Counted from the stretch's first letter, positions 1 to 10,221 are shown. The stretch is 48,379 nt of DNA from Thermoplasmata archaeon M9B2D (GCA_002900555.1 MUGD01000002.1:1-48379); one strand, 5' to 3'. Numbers and translations: made by a program. The notes: a model not told the origin generated them from the sequence alone.

Positions 1-2862
1 TTCTTTTTCTGCCCGGTTGTAGTATGACTCAAAGCCTTTGCCATAGGTGCGCATGTCCATATAAAAGATGGTCGGTTGGATATCTGGTGCGTGTTCTTTT
101 GCAATCACTGCTTCTTTGATTGCGTAGGTGCAGCATACCGATGAACAATAATTCTTCCCACACGCGTTATCTCGCGAACCAACACATTGTATCCAAGCTA
201 TCTTTCGTGGTTCTTTCTGATCAGATGGCCGGACCACATGGCCAGCGTATGGTCCTGATGCAGAGAGAACCCGTTCAAATTCAAGAGAGGTAACTACGTT
301 TTTATATCGTCCATATCCATACTCGCTTTTCAGTCTTGCATCAAACAACTCATAGCCCGGGGCGAAAATCACTGCACCAACATCAAGTTCTAACGTTTTT
401 TCTCCCATCTCATGGTCGATAGCGTCAGCTTCACATGCCTCAACGCATTGTTTACAAATGGAACAGAAATTACAGCTTAAACACCGCTGTGCTTCTTGGC
501 GAGCTTGTTCTTCTGTCAACGGAAGCTCTACCTCTTCGAAATTTTCAACTCGTTTTTCAACCTCAAGTTTTGGGATTGTCACTCTGGGTTGTTTCTCAAA
601 TTTTTTCTCAGGTTTTGGAGCGACTATGTTTTCTCTCCCAGGTCTATCTTTATACAAATCCTCTCCGTTCAGATAACGATCGATAGAGATTGCGGCCTCG
701 TGTCCTTGAGCGATTGCTTCAATGACAAGCCCTGGTCCTACGACGGCATCGCCGGCGGCAAAAATCCAAGGGATATTGGTTTGATATGTGAGATTATCGA
801 CCTGAAGCAACCCGCGTTTTGTGACCAGAACGCCATCAGCTGCTTTAAGAAGAGTATAGTCTACCTCCTGACCAATCGCAACAATGATGGTGTCTGCTTC
901 AATAACTGATTCTGTGTTTGGCCGAACCTGTGGGTTGAATCTGCCTTTCTCATCGAACACGGAAGTGCACTGAAGAGTCTCGACACCAATTGCACGACCT
1001 CCGACTCCAATAATACGTTTTGGCATCCGTCTTGTATGAATAAGGATTCCCTCTTGCTCTGCTTCTTCTATTTCATAATCAAACGCAGGCATCTCCTCGC
1101 GGGATTCAACACAGGCCACGTGGATTTCTTTTGCCCCAATACGTCGAGCTGAACGAGCGACATCAATTGCTACGTTTCCCCCACCGACGACAAGAACTTT
1201 TTGTCCTATTTCTATTTTCTGACCCATACTCAGGGCACGCAGAAATGCAGTAAACCCATAGACGCCTTCTAATTCAAGGTTCTGGATGGGAATAGAAACA
1301 ATACCTTCGCGGTTCAACCCTAACTCAACCTCTGCTTCTGCAAGCGGTGATAAGAGGGGTGCTTGACCGATGGCGGAGATCACCACGTCCGCATCAAGTG
1401 TAAAGGTAGACCCTTCAATGGGTATCGCACTTCTTCGACCGGTTTCATCAGGTTCGCCTAGCTTCATCCGAACGCACTCTAATCCGGTTACCTTCCCTTT
1501 TTTACCCAGGATTTTTGTTGGTGCAGTAAGATAATAAAACGAGATGCCTTCTTGTTCACATTCCTCGAGTTCCTCCTTGTTCGCCGGTATTTCTGCTCGG
1601 GAACGACGGTAAATGACAAACGCTGTTTTTGCCCCAAGACGTAGTGCGGTACGGACAGAATCAATCGCAACATTCCCCCCACCAATAACAGCAACGATTT
1701 TTCCTTCATAATCGACTTTTTTTCCAGCCCCCAGATCATGCAGAAATCCAGCTGCGTGAACGACACCATCTAATTCTTCTCCGTCGATTCCAAGTTTTTT
1801 ACTTTTATGTGTACCGATTGCAATAAAGACTGCTTCATATCCTGCCCTATGTAAATCATTTAACGTTAAATCAGGCCCTATTGGTGTATTGGTTCGAATG
1901 TCAACTCCTTCATCTTGGATGATTTTGATATCATAATCAAGTACATCTGGTGGTAAACGATATTTAGGGACACCAACCCGAAGCATCCCTCCCACCTGTG
2001 AGAGCGCCTCAAACACAGTTGGAGAGTACCCCATTTTCGCAAGATCGTAAGCGACAGTCAAACCAGCGGGTCCTGAACCTATGACTGCTATTTTATGGTC
2101 TTGACCACGTAATTCAACCTGTTTTTTCTTCGATTGCTTGCGTCCATGAAGCCGTTCATAGTCAACAGCAAAACGTTTTAACGCCCGAACAGCGACCGCT
2201 TCATCAATGTCTTTTCGATTACAATTCTCTTCACAGACATGAGTGCAGATTCTTCCACACACCCCGGGGAAAGGATTTCGTTCTCTGATAAGATCGGCTG
2301 CTTCCTGGAATTTCCCATCTCGTATTAATGCCACGTACCCCTGCACATTTACATGTGCAGGACAGGCGTTCATACATGGTGGGATACCAATCTTATCAAT
2401 AGTGTAGACATTTGGGATTGCTTGAGGATACATCTTGTAAATAGCATGACGGTTTGATAACCGCTCATCAAATTCAGATTCAAGAAGAACCGGGCATACT
2501 TCTTCACATTCCCCACATCCCGTGCATTTCTGCGGATCCACATAACTTGGTTTCTTTCGGATTTTTACATGGAAATTACCGGTGTTGCCTGTGATTTCCT
2601 GCAGCTCCGCATAGGTTATTAAATCGATGTTTGGATGTCGGCCCATATCCACAAGCTTTGGGGATAGGATGCACATGGAGCAGTCATTGGTGGGAAAGGT
2701 TTTGTCTAACTGGGCCATGACACCCCCGATTGCTGGTTTTTCCTCTAAGAGGTAGGTTTTAAACCCGGAGTCCGCCAGATCAAGGGCAGCTTGCATACCT
2801 CCTATACCGCCACCAACCACCAATACGGACCCTATCTTTCCGGATTTTGGTATCGGTGTCAT
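1..2862 (-). CDS. hdrA: HdrA with inserted GltD/NfnB-like module (3' end outside window)
   Basis: Flavin/Fe-S electron-transfer subunit of a heterodisulfide-reductase-type complex, partial: 954 codons are visible and the C-terminus lies beyond the left edge. Seen: HdrA FAD motif [10 protein letters not shown] (about residues 15-24), a [4Fe-4S] motif [11 protein letters not shown] (113-123), then at about residue 160 the HdrA sequence is interrupted by a GltD-like unit. That unit has Cys-rich motifs CMNAC and [13 protein letters not shown] (163-214), an FAD motif VIGSGPAGL (about 260) and two successive dinucleotide-binding modules, each with GGGNVAID (about 396 and 566). HdrA sequence resumes near residue 790 with a Cys cluster and the CVGSRD and YCSSVCC segments. 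Start ATG overlaps the hdrB stop (TAATG). Inference: the insert lets NAD(P)H feed or drain the flavin bifurcation site. The family is sure; the electron donor is not. Confidence 0.93.
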   Translation of the reverse strand, partial: MTPIPKSGKIGSVLVVGGGIGGMQAALDLADSGFKTYLLEEKPAIGGVMAQLDKTFPTNDCSMCILSPKLVDMGRHPNIDLITYAELQEITGNTGNFHVKIRKKPSYVDPQKCTGCGECEEVCPVLLESEFDERLSNRHAIYKMYPQAIPNVYTIDKIGIPPCMNACPAHVNVQGYVALIRDGKFQEAADLIRERNPFPGVCGRICTHVCEENCNRKDIDEAVAVRALKRFAVDYERLHGRKQSKKKQVELRGQDHKIAVIGSGPAGLTVAYDLAKMGYSPTVFEALSQVGGMLRVGVPKYRLPPDVLDYDIKIIQDEGVDIRTNTPIGPDLTLNDLHRAGYEAVFIAIGTHKSKKLGIDGEELDGVVHAAGFLHDLGAGKKVDYEGKIVAVIGGGNVAIDSVRTALRLGAKTAFVIYRRSRAEIPANKEELEECEQEGISFYYLTAPTKILGKKGKVTGLECVRMKLGEPDETGRRSAIPIEGSTFTLDADVVISAIGQAPLLSPLAEAEVELGLNREGIVSIPIQNLELEGVYGFTAFLRALSMGQKIEIGQKVLVVGGGNVAIDVARSARRIGAKEIHVACVESREEMPAFDYEIEEAEQEGILIHTRRMPKRIIGVGGRAIGVETLQCTSVFDEKGRFNPQVRPNTESVIEADTIIVAIGQEVDYTLLKAADGVLVTKRGLLQVDNLTYQTNIPWIFAAGDAVVGPGLVIEAIAQGHEAAISIDRYLNGEDLYKDRPGRENIVAPKPEKKFEKQPRVTIPKLEVEKRVENFEEVELPLTEEQARQEAQRCLSCNFCSICKQCVEACEADAIDHEMGEKTLELDVGAVIFAPGYELFDARLKSEYGYGRYKNVVTSLEFERVLSASGPYAGHVVRPSDQKEPRKIAWIQCVGSRDNACGKNYCSSVCCTYAIKEAVIAKEHAPDIQPTIFYMDMRTYGKGFESYYNRAEKE

Positions 2863-3743
2863 TAGAGCGTCACCCCCAGTTTCTCAAGAACTGCTGTCGG
2901 TCGTATTTTATTGAGTCGAAACCCCAATTGTTTTGTGTCTGCCCCAAGAGCAAGGCCAAGAACCTGCGGGTAATACAGCACAGGCAGGTTATAGGAGGTA
3001 TTGAATGTTGTTTCAATTTTCTTCTGATTATCTTCATACATGATTGAGCAAAACGGACAAATAGTGACCAAGGCATCAACCGTGTTTGAAGTGACCTGAT
3101 CTAGTTTCTGTTTGGCCATGGAAAGCGCGATTTTTTCTTCGACACCAAGAATTGCTCCCCCGCAGCATTCCAGTTTGTTTTTATAATCGACCACTGCTGC
3201 TCCAGTCACAGCGACAAGGTTTTCGACTGTCGATGGATTCTCTGCATCATCAAACCCGTCATACAGCTCCGCTGGTCTGAGGTAATGACATCCATAATGA
3301 ATCGACATACGAAGTTTACTAAGGTCTGTCTTGATTTTCTCCCGAATGGCATCTAAACCGATGTCTTCATACAGTATTCGTGAAAAATGTTTGATTTCTA
3401 CACCGGGTTTGAACTCTTTATCAATCTTTGCGAGTTCCTTATTGATTTTTTCTCTAAGCTCCTTATTCTTTGTTAGCTCCTTATTTGCCTCCGTTAGAAC
3501 CGAGGTACATGCATTGCATAACGTGCATATCTTTTCTTTTTTTTCTGAGGCAATCGCTAGATTGCGTGCCGCGATGACTAACGATGCTTCATGGTTGGAT
3601 GACTTAACAGGAAAACCGCAGCATGAGAACTCAGGGATATCAAGAAAATCAATACCCAGTCTTTTCGCGACCTCGCGGGCGGAAAGTTCATAGTTCTGCG
3701 CTCGAACAGGGATAGTACATCCCAAGAACAATGCATATTTCAT
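2862..3743 (-). CDS. hdrB: heterodisulfide reductase subunit B (set 1)
   Basis: Catalytic subunit of Hdr-type complexes, 293 aa. In characterised HdrB two CCG motifs bind unusual [4Fe-4S] clusters that reduce a disulfide. Both are complete here: N-terminal Cys 9, 41/42, 76/79 and C-terminal Cys 152, 193/194 (ECCGG), 229/232 (CPFC). The start overlaps the hdrC stop as ATGA and the stop overlaps the hdrA start, so translation is probably coupled. The natural substrate cannot be read from the sequence. Genes for CoM or CoB synthesis are not in the window, so CoM-S-S-CoB should not be assumed. Confidence 0.95.
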   Translation of the reverse strand: MKYALFLGCTIPVRAQNYELSAREVAKRLGIDFLDIPEFSCCGFPVKSSNHEASLVIAARNLAIASEKKEKICTLCNACTSVLTEANKELTKNKELREKINKELAKIDKEFKPGVEIKHFSRILYEDIGLDAIREKIKTDLSKLRMSIHYGCHYLRPAELYDGFDDAENPSTVENLVAVTGAAVVDYKNKLECCGGAILGVEEKIALSMAKQKLDQVTSNTVDALVTICPFCSIMYEDNQKKIETTFNTSYNLPVLYYPQVLGLALGADTKQLGFRLNKIRPTAVLEKLGVTL

Positions 3744-4228
3744 TTCGTCACCTCTTTCGGGAGCATATCATTCATGAGTTTTGTCAGGTCCTCAAACGTC
3801 TTTTGTATGGGTGGCAGTCCGAGTTTCTCTCGTTTCTTGTTATCGAAATCTTCAACTTCATAGAGTCGGCCAAACGTGCTTACCAGACGATTTTGTTCCT
3901 TGAAAGATGGATGGATATATCCTTCACGAGCGGCAATGTTTTTTAACGCGGTCATGATGCTGGTGAGCTGGACCCCCTGAGGACATCGGTCATAACAGGT
4001 ATAACAGGTCGAACACAACCAGATGAAATCACTTTTTAACACACGCTCCCTCATCCCAAGTAATACCATGTGAATGATCTTTCGTGGATTGTATTTTTCG
4101 TCAATCTCACGTACAGGACACCCAGCAGTGCATGTTCCACAGGCAAAACACCGGCTGATATTTATGCCCCCCATCTCGGTAGCCACTTCATGTTTAAAAT
4201 TCGGATCTAATTTTTTTGAATCAATCAT
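3740..4228 (-). CDS. hdrC: heterodisulfide reductase subunit C (set 1)
   Basis: Small Fe-S subunit with two ferredoxin-type [4Fe-4S] motifs, CFACGTCTAGCP near the N-terminus and CSTCYTCYDRCP about 50 residues later; it passes electrons between HdrA and HdrB. The ATG at 4228 is chosen over one at 4261: a GGAGG lies about 9 nt upstream of 4228, and the longer form would add an unsupported 11-residue tail inside the lipoate-ligase gene. It follows that ligase gene by one base. The C-terminus has a charged extension of about 60 residues after the second cluster motif, as in many HdrC proteins. Confidence 0.93.
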   Translation of the reverse strand: MIDSKKLDPNFKHEVATEMGGINISRCFACGTCTAGCPVREIDEKYNPRKIIHMVLLGMRERVLKSDFIWLCSTCYTCYDRCPQGVQLTSIMTALKNIAAREGYIHPSFKEQNRLVSTFGRLYEVEDFDNKKREKLGLPPIQKTFEDLTKLMNDMLPKEVTK

Positions 4229-4229
4229 T

Positions 4230-5282
4230 TTATTTTGCCTCCATGATCGCCTCAGAGACATCCTCAGGCTCTACACCAGGACTTTCAATATGTTTCTTAT
4301 GATAGAAATCCTCAACTTTTGAAATTAACACGTTTTCTTTCCGCTTTGTATAAACCAAATCTTTTTCCAACCCGTTCAATTCAGATTTCGGATAGAACTG
4401 AAAATCACCTGAGATCCCTATAGATTCGATAGTCTCTTCTTTTATCTCTTGGGCAGTGCGAATCAGGCCTCCTCGCGCCTTATATGTACTATATTGTATT
4501 TCAACTCCTTCGCGTATTTTTACACCCTTTGGGATTCGAGGGGTTTTTTTAAACAAGAATTCTTTGGAGTTAAACCATTGTTCAAGTTCAATCATTTTTT
4601 CAACGATATCAGATGTTAATGTCATGGGATGGAGGGGGCCTGTGAGTTTTTCAAAGTTCTGAACAAGTGAGGTCACGACATCTTCTCGAGCGGGAATGTA
4701 TCCTAATTCCCGTTTCATCGTCGTAAGGTTCTCTTCCATGGTTTTATAGATTTTATCCCTAAATTTCTCGTCTGGGACCTTTAGGATTTTACTCATCGTT
4801 GCATAATCAAAATCCATAAGGATGCCACCGACAAACACCATGTGTTCTCCGATGTCACCCCCGCCTTCCCCAGCTATTTTCCGCTGGTCTTTCGTCACGA
4901 TATCATTCTCTGGTCTGAAATGGGTTTCAATCCCAAAGTCATGATAGGTGTCGCAAGCCGGCTGGGACAACATAGAAAAAATGTCTTTGATTCGAGTTGG
5001 GAATGCAGGGTTTTTTTTCTGCCAGATTACCTGATAAAACACTTGATTGTGGTCCAGATAGGTCGCTCCACCGCCCACCTCCCGCCGCATCACGGGAATA
5101 TCCAGTTTTTTACATGCTGCAAGATCGATTTCCTTTTCTGCATCCTGGAAGTACCCAATGGATGCGAGCGGCATCTCTGGAGACACGATCACAAGACCTT
5201 CAAACCCCATCCGAGCAAGAGCATGAAAGACAAGCATGGATTGTTGACCGTGCATATGCTCAAGCTTTAGTAGTTTCAGCAT
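4230..5282 (-). CDS. lplA: lipoate-protein ligase A family protein
   Basis: Attaches lipoate (via lipoyl-AMP) to a lysine of an acceptor protein. Seen: the LplA/biotin-ligase fold signatures RREVGGGATYLD (about residues 66-77), NDIV, and RKIAG with the lysine that contacts lipoyl-AMP in LplA. The 350-residue length allows a catalytic domain plus a C-terminal accessory domain, unlike the split LplA/LplB of Thermoplasma. It lies between an HdrD-like gene (23-bp overlap) and hdrC (1-base gap), so it is part of the hdr transcript. In sulfur-oxidising sHdr systems, hdr genes also cluster with lipoate assembly genes and a GcvH-like carrier. A likely acceptor here is the GcvH-like protein at 24578. 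An octanoyl/lipoyl transferase role is possible. Confidence 0.88.
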   Translation of the reverse strand: MLKLLKLEHMHGQQSMLVFHALARMGFEGLVIVSPEMPLASIGYFQDAEKEIDLAACKKLDIPVMRREVGGGATYLDHNQVFYQVIWQKKNPAFPTRIKDIFSMLSQPACDTYHDFGIETHFRPENDIVTKDQRKIAGEGGGDIGEHMVFVGGILMDFDYATMSKILKVPDEKFRDKIYKTMEENLTTMKRELGYIPAREDVVTSLVQNFEKLTGPLHPMTLTSDIVEKMIELEQWFNSKEFLFKKTPRIPKGVKIREGVEIQYSTYKARGGLIRTAQEIKEETIESIGISGDFQFYPKSELNGLEKDLVYTKRKENVLISKVEDFYHKKHIESPGVEPEDVSEAIMEAK

Positions 5283-6363
5283 TCTTTTTCACCTCCGAAA
5301 GCCCCTGCCAGATAATATCTTCGATACTTCGAATCGTCATGGTTTTCCCTTCATTTTCTGCGATTTCTTGGGCTGCCTTCTTGAGAACCTGTTCACAGGT
5401 CGGACACGCCGTAACAAGGATATTGGTACCGGTGTCCAACGCCTCATGAATCCGTTTTTTTGCTATCTCATTTGAAAGGGGTTGATCAGACATCAGGATG
5501 CCTCCACCACCGCCACAGCACCGTGAGTTTTCTTTATTGGTGGCCATCTCAATGACTTCCACACCAAGTTTTTTTAAGATCTTCCGTGGTTCTTCAATGA
5601 GCTTAAGCCCACGAGAAAAATCACATGGGTCATGGTACGTTACTTTCATATTGAGATGTGCTGAAGGAATCTTTTCAGCAATTGCTTGTAACACATGTTT
5701 AACGTTGATTTTATGTCCCTCTTTGAGAAAAACGGTGCAGGTGGGACATAATGTCATTGCCTCGTTAAACGGGAAGGCGTTCTTGAACTGTTCTTTATGG
5801 GAGGCAAACTCTTTTTTGAATCCAAGGACGTCCATGGGATATCCACAGCAGACTTCTTTGGTAGCCTTGGGATTTATGCCAAGTTCTTCGAGGATTTTGA
5901 TGTATTTTTTTGTTTTATTCGGCCTCCCAAGGTATTGACACCCGATAAACAATGGTGTCTCACCGTCTCTTTGCTGTGAGACGACCTCCTTGTCACCGTA
6001 GATGTTCCCTGTGGTTTGGATATTATGGATAACATGGTTATGGACATCAGACGCAAACCCTGCTTCAACCAGGTCAGCGCGCGCTGAGGATATAATCTCA
6101 AGGATTTTTACTTTCGATGGGCATCGTTCTAAACAATCTCGACAATAAGTGCATCGGAACAGTTTCCCTGCGATATACTCAGAAGGCTCAATTTCGCCCG
6201 TGAGGAGTCCATAGGAAAGAATGACTTTTCCTCGGGCGCCATCGGTATCCCATTGCACTTCTTGTACGATTGGGCATTGTTCGAAACAATACGCGCATCT
6301 GATACAGACATCCATTTCTTGCTGATGTTTTTTCAGATGATGTGTCTTCTTTTTTATTGTCAA
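5260..6363 (-). CDS. HdrD/GlcF-like Fe-S oxidoreductase with two CCG domains
   Basis: Soluble 367-aa protein with an N-terminal pair of ferredoxin motifs (CIRCAYCFEQCP, about residues 20-31, and CTYCRDCLERCP) followed by two CCG domains (CCGYPMD...CPTC and DPCDF...RCCGGGGG...CPTC). This is the HdrC-HdrB fusion layout of HdrD, also found in GlcF and LldE/G-type lactate or glycolate dehydrogenase partners. It follows the GlcD-like gene by 24 bp. Known combinations (for example Dld plus HdrD-like in Archaeoglobus) suggest it takes electrons from the FAD dehydrogenase. No membrane anchor is present. Acceptor unknown. Confidence 0.9.
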   Translation of the reverse strand: MTIKKKTHHLKKHQQEMDVCIRCAYCFEQCPIVQEVQWDTDGARGKVILSYGLLTGEIEPSEYIAGKLFRCTYCRDCLERCPSKVKILEIISSARADLVEAGFASDVHNHVIHNIQTTGNIYGDKEVVSQQRDGETPLFIGCQYLGRPNKTKKYIKILEELGINPKATKEVCCGYPMDVLGFKKEFASHKEQFKNAFPFNEAMTLCPTCTVFLKEGHKINVKHVLQAIAEKIPSAHLNMKVTYHDPCDFSRGLKLIEEPRKILKKLGVEVIEMATNKENSRCCGGGGGILMSDQPLSNEIAKKRIHEALDTGTNILVTACPTCEQVLKKAAQEIAENEGKTMTIRSIEDIIWQGLSEVKKNAETTKA

Positions 6364-6387
6364 CGTCGCTCCCTCAACAATTTTTTT

Positions 6388-7818
6388 TTAGACTGAAACC
6401 TGATAGCGAAGCGGTGTAGCTGTTAGCCAATCCTCTGGTGCATCCATGAGTTTCTGGGGGTTTAAGATATTGTTTGGATCAAGTGTTTTTTTGATCGCTT
6501 TCATCAAAGCCAAGGAATCCTTCTTTTCCTCTTTCCAGGATGGTGCTTTCGACAGTCCAATCCCATGCTCCCCGGAGGTTGTTCCCCCGAGGGAATGGAT
6601 GTACTCATAGACTTCTTTGACCGCTTTTTTCGCATTTTGCCATTGCGATTGTTTACTGGTATCCATCAGGATTTTTGTATGTATCAGACCAGCCCCACAG
6701 TGGCCATAGGCACTCATCACCACGTTATTTCGTTTCGCTATCTCGTGAATTTCATGGACTGCGTCTGCTATTTTTGACATAGGGACCGCCATATCGTCCG
6801 CAAGGGCTGTAGATACCATTCCTTCACCATATCTCGAAAGCGAGGGGAATAATTTCTGTCTACCCTCGTAAATCCGTTTCATCTCCTTTGGATCATCACT
6901 TATCTTCACGCCAGTTCCATGATGTTTTTCACAGATTTCTGAAATTTGTTTCATTTCATAATCCACAGATTCTTTTACCATTCCATTGCATTCGAAGATG
7001 ACGATTGCGGCCACATCCGGTAATCCAAGCTGTTGCGCATTGTTGACTGCCGTGATAGCAACATTGTCCATAAGTTCCAGCATCGAAGGGGTGATACCGG
7101 AGGCAATCGTATCTGAGATCATTCTCCCTGCGTCCTCAAGGGTTGAGAAATTCGCAACCCCCATCATACGGTATTTCGGAAGCGGCGAGATCTGCAAGGT
7201 CGCTTCTACAACGACACCAAGAGTTCCTTCTGATCCCACCATGAGTTTTGCTAGCTGATACCCTGAAGAATCAACACGCGTGTTCGAACCAAGTGTAACT
7301 AAATCGCCGTTTGCAAGAACCACCTTTAGTCCTAACACGGCATCGCGCGTTGCCCCGTATTTCACTGAGCGATTCCCTGAGGCGTTGGTGCCAATCATCC
7401 CCCCGATAGTGCAAATCATCCCTGACGAAGGCGTTGGGGGGAAGAAGAACCCATGGGGTTTCAATACTCTGTTTAACTCGTCGTTGATGACGCCAGGTTC
7501 AACCTTACAGAGAACATCCTGGGGTCGTATCTCCAAAACACGGTTCATACGTTTCATGTCAAGAACAATTCCCCCTGCAAGAGGAACGGTTTGTCCTGAC
7601 ATCCCTGATCCTGCGCCACGAGGGACTACTGGGATGGTATTAGCATTTGCATACCGAAGTATTTCTTGGACTTCTTTGATGCTGTTTGGTCGTACAACGA
7701 CATCCGGAAGATGACGATGAACCGATGCATCAGATGCGTACACATAACGGTCAGCGATGTTGTCACGAACGTGTTCTTCTCCAACTATTTCTTGTAATTT
7801 TTTTATGTCGATACGCAT
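6388..7818 (-). CDS. GlcD/D-lactate dehydrogenase-type FAD-linked oxidase
   Basis: FAD-dependent 2-hydroxyacid dehydrogenase of the VAO/PCMH family, 476 aa. The FAD-binding_4 domain has PRGAGSGMSGQ near residue 60; the FAD-oxidase_C domain has YGHCGAGLIHTKI and GEHGIGLSK, typical of GlcD and D-lactate dehydrogenases. It overlaps the mvhD stop by 16 bp and precedes an HdrD-like partner, so it is embedded between hydrogenase and Hdr genes. Likely substrate D-lactate or glycolate; D-2-hydroxyglutarate is an alternative, given the adjacent 2-oxoglutarate enzymes. A LarA-type lactate racemase is encoded at 30007. Confidence 0.92.
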   Translation of the reverse strand: MRIDIKKLQEIVGEEHVRDNIADRYVYASDASVHRHLPDVVVRPNSIKEVQEILRYANANTIPVVPRGAGSGMSGQTVPLAGGIVLDMKRMNRVLEIRPQDVLCKVEPGVINDELNRVLKPHGFFFPPTPSSGMICTIGGMIGTNASGNRSVKYGATRDAVLGLKVVLANGDLVTLGSNTRVDSSGYQLAKLMVGSEGTLGVVVEATLQISPLPKYRMMGVANFSTLEDAGRMISDTIASGITPSMLELMDNVAITAVNNAQQLGLPDVAAIVIFECNGMVKESVDYEMKQISEICEKHHGTGVKISDDPKEMKRIYEGRQKLFPSLSRYGEGMVSTALADDMAVPMSKIADAVHEIHEIAKRNNVVMSAYGHCGAGLIHTKILMDTSKQSQWQNAKKAVKEVYEYIHSLGGTTSGEHGIGLSKAPSWKEEKKDSLALMKAIKKTLDPNNILNPQKLMDAPEDWLTATPLRYQVSV

Positions 7819-8234
7819 GTTTCTTCCTTAATTGGATTAGGTCCTAGTTTTTTAAGCTCAGCAACAAACTCTGTTACCACCTGGGCGAATTTCTGTCCTT
7901 CTGATGCAGAGATATATTCAAAGCGTACCCGTGTTGGTTCAATGCCAAGTTCTTCGAGGAGTTTCTTTAATAACTTTATCCGGCGGTTTGTCTTGTAATT
8001 CCCTGATTGATAGTGACAATCCCCTGGATGACAACCAGCGACAAGGACGCCGTCTGCACCTTTTTTCAACGCCTCCAGGATAAAAATCGGGTCAACCCTT
8101 CCGGAGCACATGACCCGGATTGATTTGATATTAGGTGGGTATTTCAGTCGGCTGGTCCCGGCAAGATCTGCTCCCGCATAACTACACCAATTGCATAGAA
8201 ACCCAATGATGTTCGGTTCAAATTCCTTCTTCAT
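7803..8234 (-). CDS. mvhD: F420-non-reducing hydrogenase subunit D (MvhD)
   Basis: A 143-aa [2Fe-2S] protein that in methanogens connects the MvhAG hydrogenase to HdrA. Seen: FLCNWCSYAGAD near the N-terminus, RVMCSGRVDP and GCHPGDCHY, the conserved MvhD cysteine segments. It lies 25 bp after the hydrogenase protease gene. It is the expected physical bridge between the MvhAG pair and one or both HdrA proteins encoded here. Confidence 0.95.
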   Translation of the reverse strand: MKKEFEPNIIGFLCNWCSYAGADLAGTSRLKYPPNIKSIRVMCSGRVDPIFILEALKKGADGVLVAGCHPGDCHYQSGNYKTNRRIKLLKKLLEELGIEPTRVRFEYISASEGQKFAQVVTEFVAELKKLGPNPIKEETCVST

Positions 8235-8259
8235 AGTCGTATTCTCACCTCATATTTTT

Positions 8260-8751
8260 TTATGTTAATTCCTTCTTCCTCCATGGTTGAGTTTTTTCCA
8301 GTTCATGTAACGTCATCTCTACAGCTTGTGGTACCGCAGCAGCGATAGATGTGCTTAGTTGTTCCCCAAAGCGAAGCGGCATTTTTTTTACGACAATACC
8401 GATGACCACGATGTCTTTTGGGATATTATTCTGACCAAGTTTTTCTGCAAGAACGAGCGCCTCCTGAAGTGACACGTCATGGGGATTGCAGGAATGACAG
8501 GATCGTACAATATCATCTAGATGAAACCTTTTTACTTCACCATTCCTCCCCTTGACCGTCTGTATGGTGTCGATAAGGATTGCCTTGTCATAACCAAGGA
8601 TCATTTCTAGAAGGTTCATCCCACCGGTGAATGCTTCGTCCACCGTGACAGTTGGATCGGTGATATGATTCCGTAATTCTTGGGCGACATGAATTCCAAC
8701 TCCGTCATCACGAAGAATCGGATTTCCGATTCCGACAACGATCGTCTTCAT
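8260..8751 (-). CDS. [NiFe]-hydrogenase maturation protease (HycI/HyaD family)
   Basis: Endopeptidase that removes the C-terminal extension of the hydrogenase large subunit after Ni insertion. Seen: GIGNPILRDDGVGIHV at the N-terminus, with the Ni-sensing acidic residue region, a central DEAFTGGMNLLE and an ILIDTIQ segment. Length 163 aa is typical. It sits 12 bp downstream of mvhA, whose product keeps a 26-residue tail after its last metal-binding His, so the pair is self-consistent. Confidence 0.93.
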   Translation of the reverse strand: MKTIVVGIGNPILRDDGVGIHVAQELRNHITDPTVTVDEAFTGGMNLLEMILGYDKAILIDTIQTVKGRNGEVKRFHLDDIVRSCHSCNPHDVSLQEALVLAEKLGQNNIPKDIVVIGIVVKKMPLRFGEQLSTSIAAAVPQAVEMTLHELEKTQPWRKKELT

Positions 8752-8763
8752 GACCTGTTTCCT

Positions 8764-10221
8764 CTACAGTCGTTTAAATGTTTTATACAGTCTTTTTCTG
8801 CTATCATAGATATTGACCTCAAGGGGCATTCCTCCAGGAAGTGTATGGGTGGCGCATGCGAAGCATGGATCATATGCTCGGAACGCCATTTCGACCATAT
8901 TCAGAATTCCATTGTCAACCTTTCCCTTTGAAATTACTCCCTTTGCTGCGTTCCTGACTGACATGTTAATAGCACCTGCGTTGTTCGTTGTTGCGACAAT
9001 GAGATTTGCTTTTTCAATTAATCCTTTTTTATCAAGTTTATAATGATGAAACAGGGTCCCTCGTGCTGCTTCAACCACGCCAACTCCTTCTCCAGGTTCT
9101 CCGACCGGGTTTCGAACTTTTTCTGAAGAAATTTCCGGGTCTTGTATAAGCTCCATTGCCCGCTCTGTTGCATAGAGCAGCTCGGTGAGTCGTGCCCAGT
9201 GGAACGCCAGTGTCGAGTTCACTGCTTTTCCCCCAAGGGTTTGAAACATCTTCTGATATTCTTTATCTGCTAGTGGTGTAGCCATTCCTTCGGCGGCATT
9301 GAGGCGACCGAGGGGGCCGACACGATAGATACCACTGTCTTTTCCGTCGTTAAACCCCTTCCATCCTATTTTTTTAAGATACGGGAATTTAATGTAACTC
9401 CATTCTTCTACATGCTCGCTTATATGTTTTGTATACTCCTTTGCGTCGAATTTGACGATTTCTTTTCCTTTCTGATCGGTCACTCTGACGTTCCCATCGT
9501 AGAAATTCACTTTATTGTTTTTGTCCACGAGACCCATGTTATATGTTGCTAGTTGATATGGGTCGCTGAGTATTAAATCGACGTATGTTTTATTTTTTAA
9601 CACGATATCATCGAAAAGTTTTAAGGAGAACTTAGCGAATTCGACACAGGATTTTGTCATCGTCTCGATTTCTTTAATCTCGTCTTTTGATAGTGATTTT
9701 GATACTCCTCCGGGAAGACCGCAGACTGGATGGGTCGCTTTTCCTCCAAGAATGGCGGTTATTTTCTGACCGTATGCGCGATGTTTAATAACTTCTTTAC
9801 CGATTTCAACGCCAGCTTTTTCAATGACTCCGATAACATTTCGTTTGGCTGGTGGCGCATCAGGTCCGACAACAAAGTCTGGACCACCCAAATAATAGAA
9901 ATGAAGGATATGGTCGTAAATATAATAGCCAGCGTACATCAGTTCCCGTAGTTTTTTTGCTGCAGATGGCGGGTCAACATGAAATGCATGATCAAGAGCC
10001 TTTGTCGCAGCGAAATGATGAGCGACCGGACATACACCACAAATCCGGGAGGTTATCTGCGGCATGTCCTCTGCCCGTCGTCCTTGAGAGAACCGCTCGA
10101 ATCCACGTAGCTCTGGTATCTGGAGATACGCGTTTTCCACGTCTCCTTTTGTATCAAGGAAGATACTTATTTTTCCATGGCCTTCCAATCGGGTAATCGG
10201 GTCAATGGTTATGGTGTTCAT
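8764..10221 (-). CDS. mvhA: [NiFe]-hydrogenase large subunit, MvhA type
   Basis: Catalytic subunit (485 aa) that splits or makes H2 at the Ni-Fe centre. Both Ni-binding motifs are intact: RICGVCPVAHH (Cys 61 and 64) and DPCFACATH (Cys 453 and 456, His 459). The 26 residues after His 459 are the expected processed tail. Group 3c (Mvh/Vhu) is inferred from its MvhG and MvhD partners and adjoining hdr genes. The start overlaps the mvhG stop as ATGA. Confidence 0.96.
   Translation of the reverse strand: MNTITIDPITRLEGHGKISIFLDTKGDVENAYLQIPELRGFERFSQGRRAEDMPQITSRICGVCPVAHHFAATKALDHAFHVDPPSAAKKLRELMYAGYYIYDHILHFYYLGGPDFVVGPDAPPAKRNVIGVIEKAGVEIGKEVIKHRAYGQKITAILGGKATHPVCGLPGGVSKSLSKDEIKEIETMTKSCVEFAKFSLKLFDDIVLKNKTYVDLILSDPYQLATYNMGLVDKNNKVNFYDGNVRVTDQKGKEIVKFDAKEYTKHISEHVEEWSYIKFPYLKKIGWKGFNDGKDSGIYRVGPLGRLNAAEGMATPLADKEYQKMFQTLGGKAVNSTLAFHWARLTELLYATERAMELIQDPEISSEKVRNPVGEPGEGVGVVEAARGTLFHHYKLDKKGLIEKANLIVATTNNAGAINMSVRNAAKGVISKGKVDNGILNMVEMAFRAYDPCFACATHTLPGGMPLEVNIYDSRKRLYKTFKRL

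Noticed and set aside
435..909. Plus-strand open frames (83-137 codons) opposite the HdrA-GltD gene
   Set aside because: They lie antisense to a continuous, well-recognised 954-codon frame, have no family resemblance and no ribosome-binding site.
1488..1769. Minus-strand 93-codon frame
   Set aside because: Out of frame inside the GltD module of the HdrA gene; the real frame there encodes the GGGNVAID motif.
5498..5938. Plus-strand 146-codon frame, starting with a run of prolines
   Set aside because: Antisense of the Gly-rich CCG region of the HdrD-like gene; the proline run mirrors its GGGGG codons.
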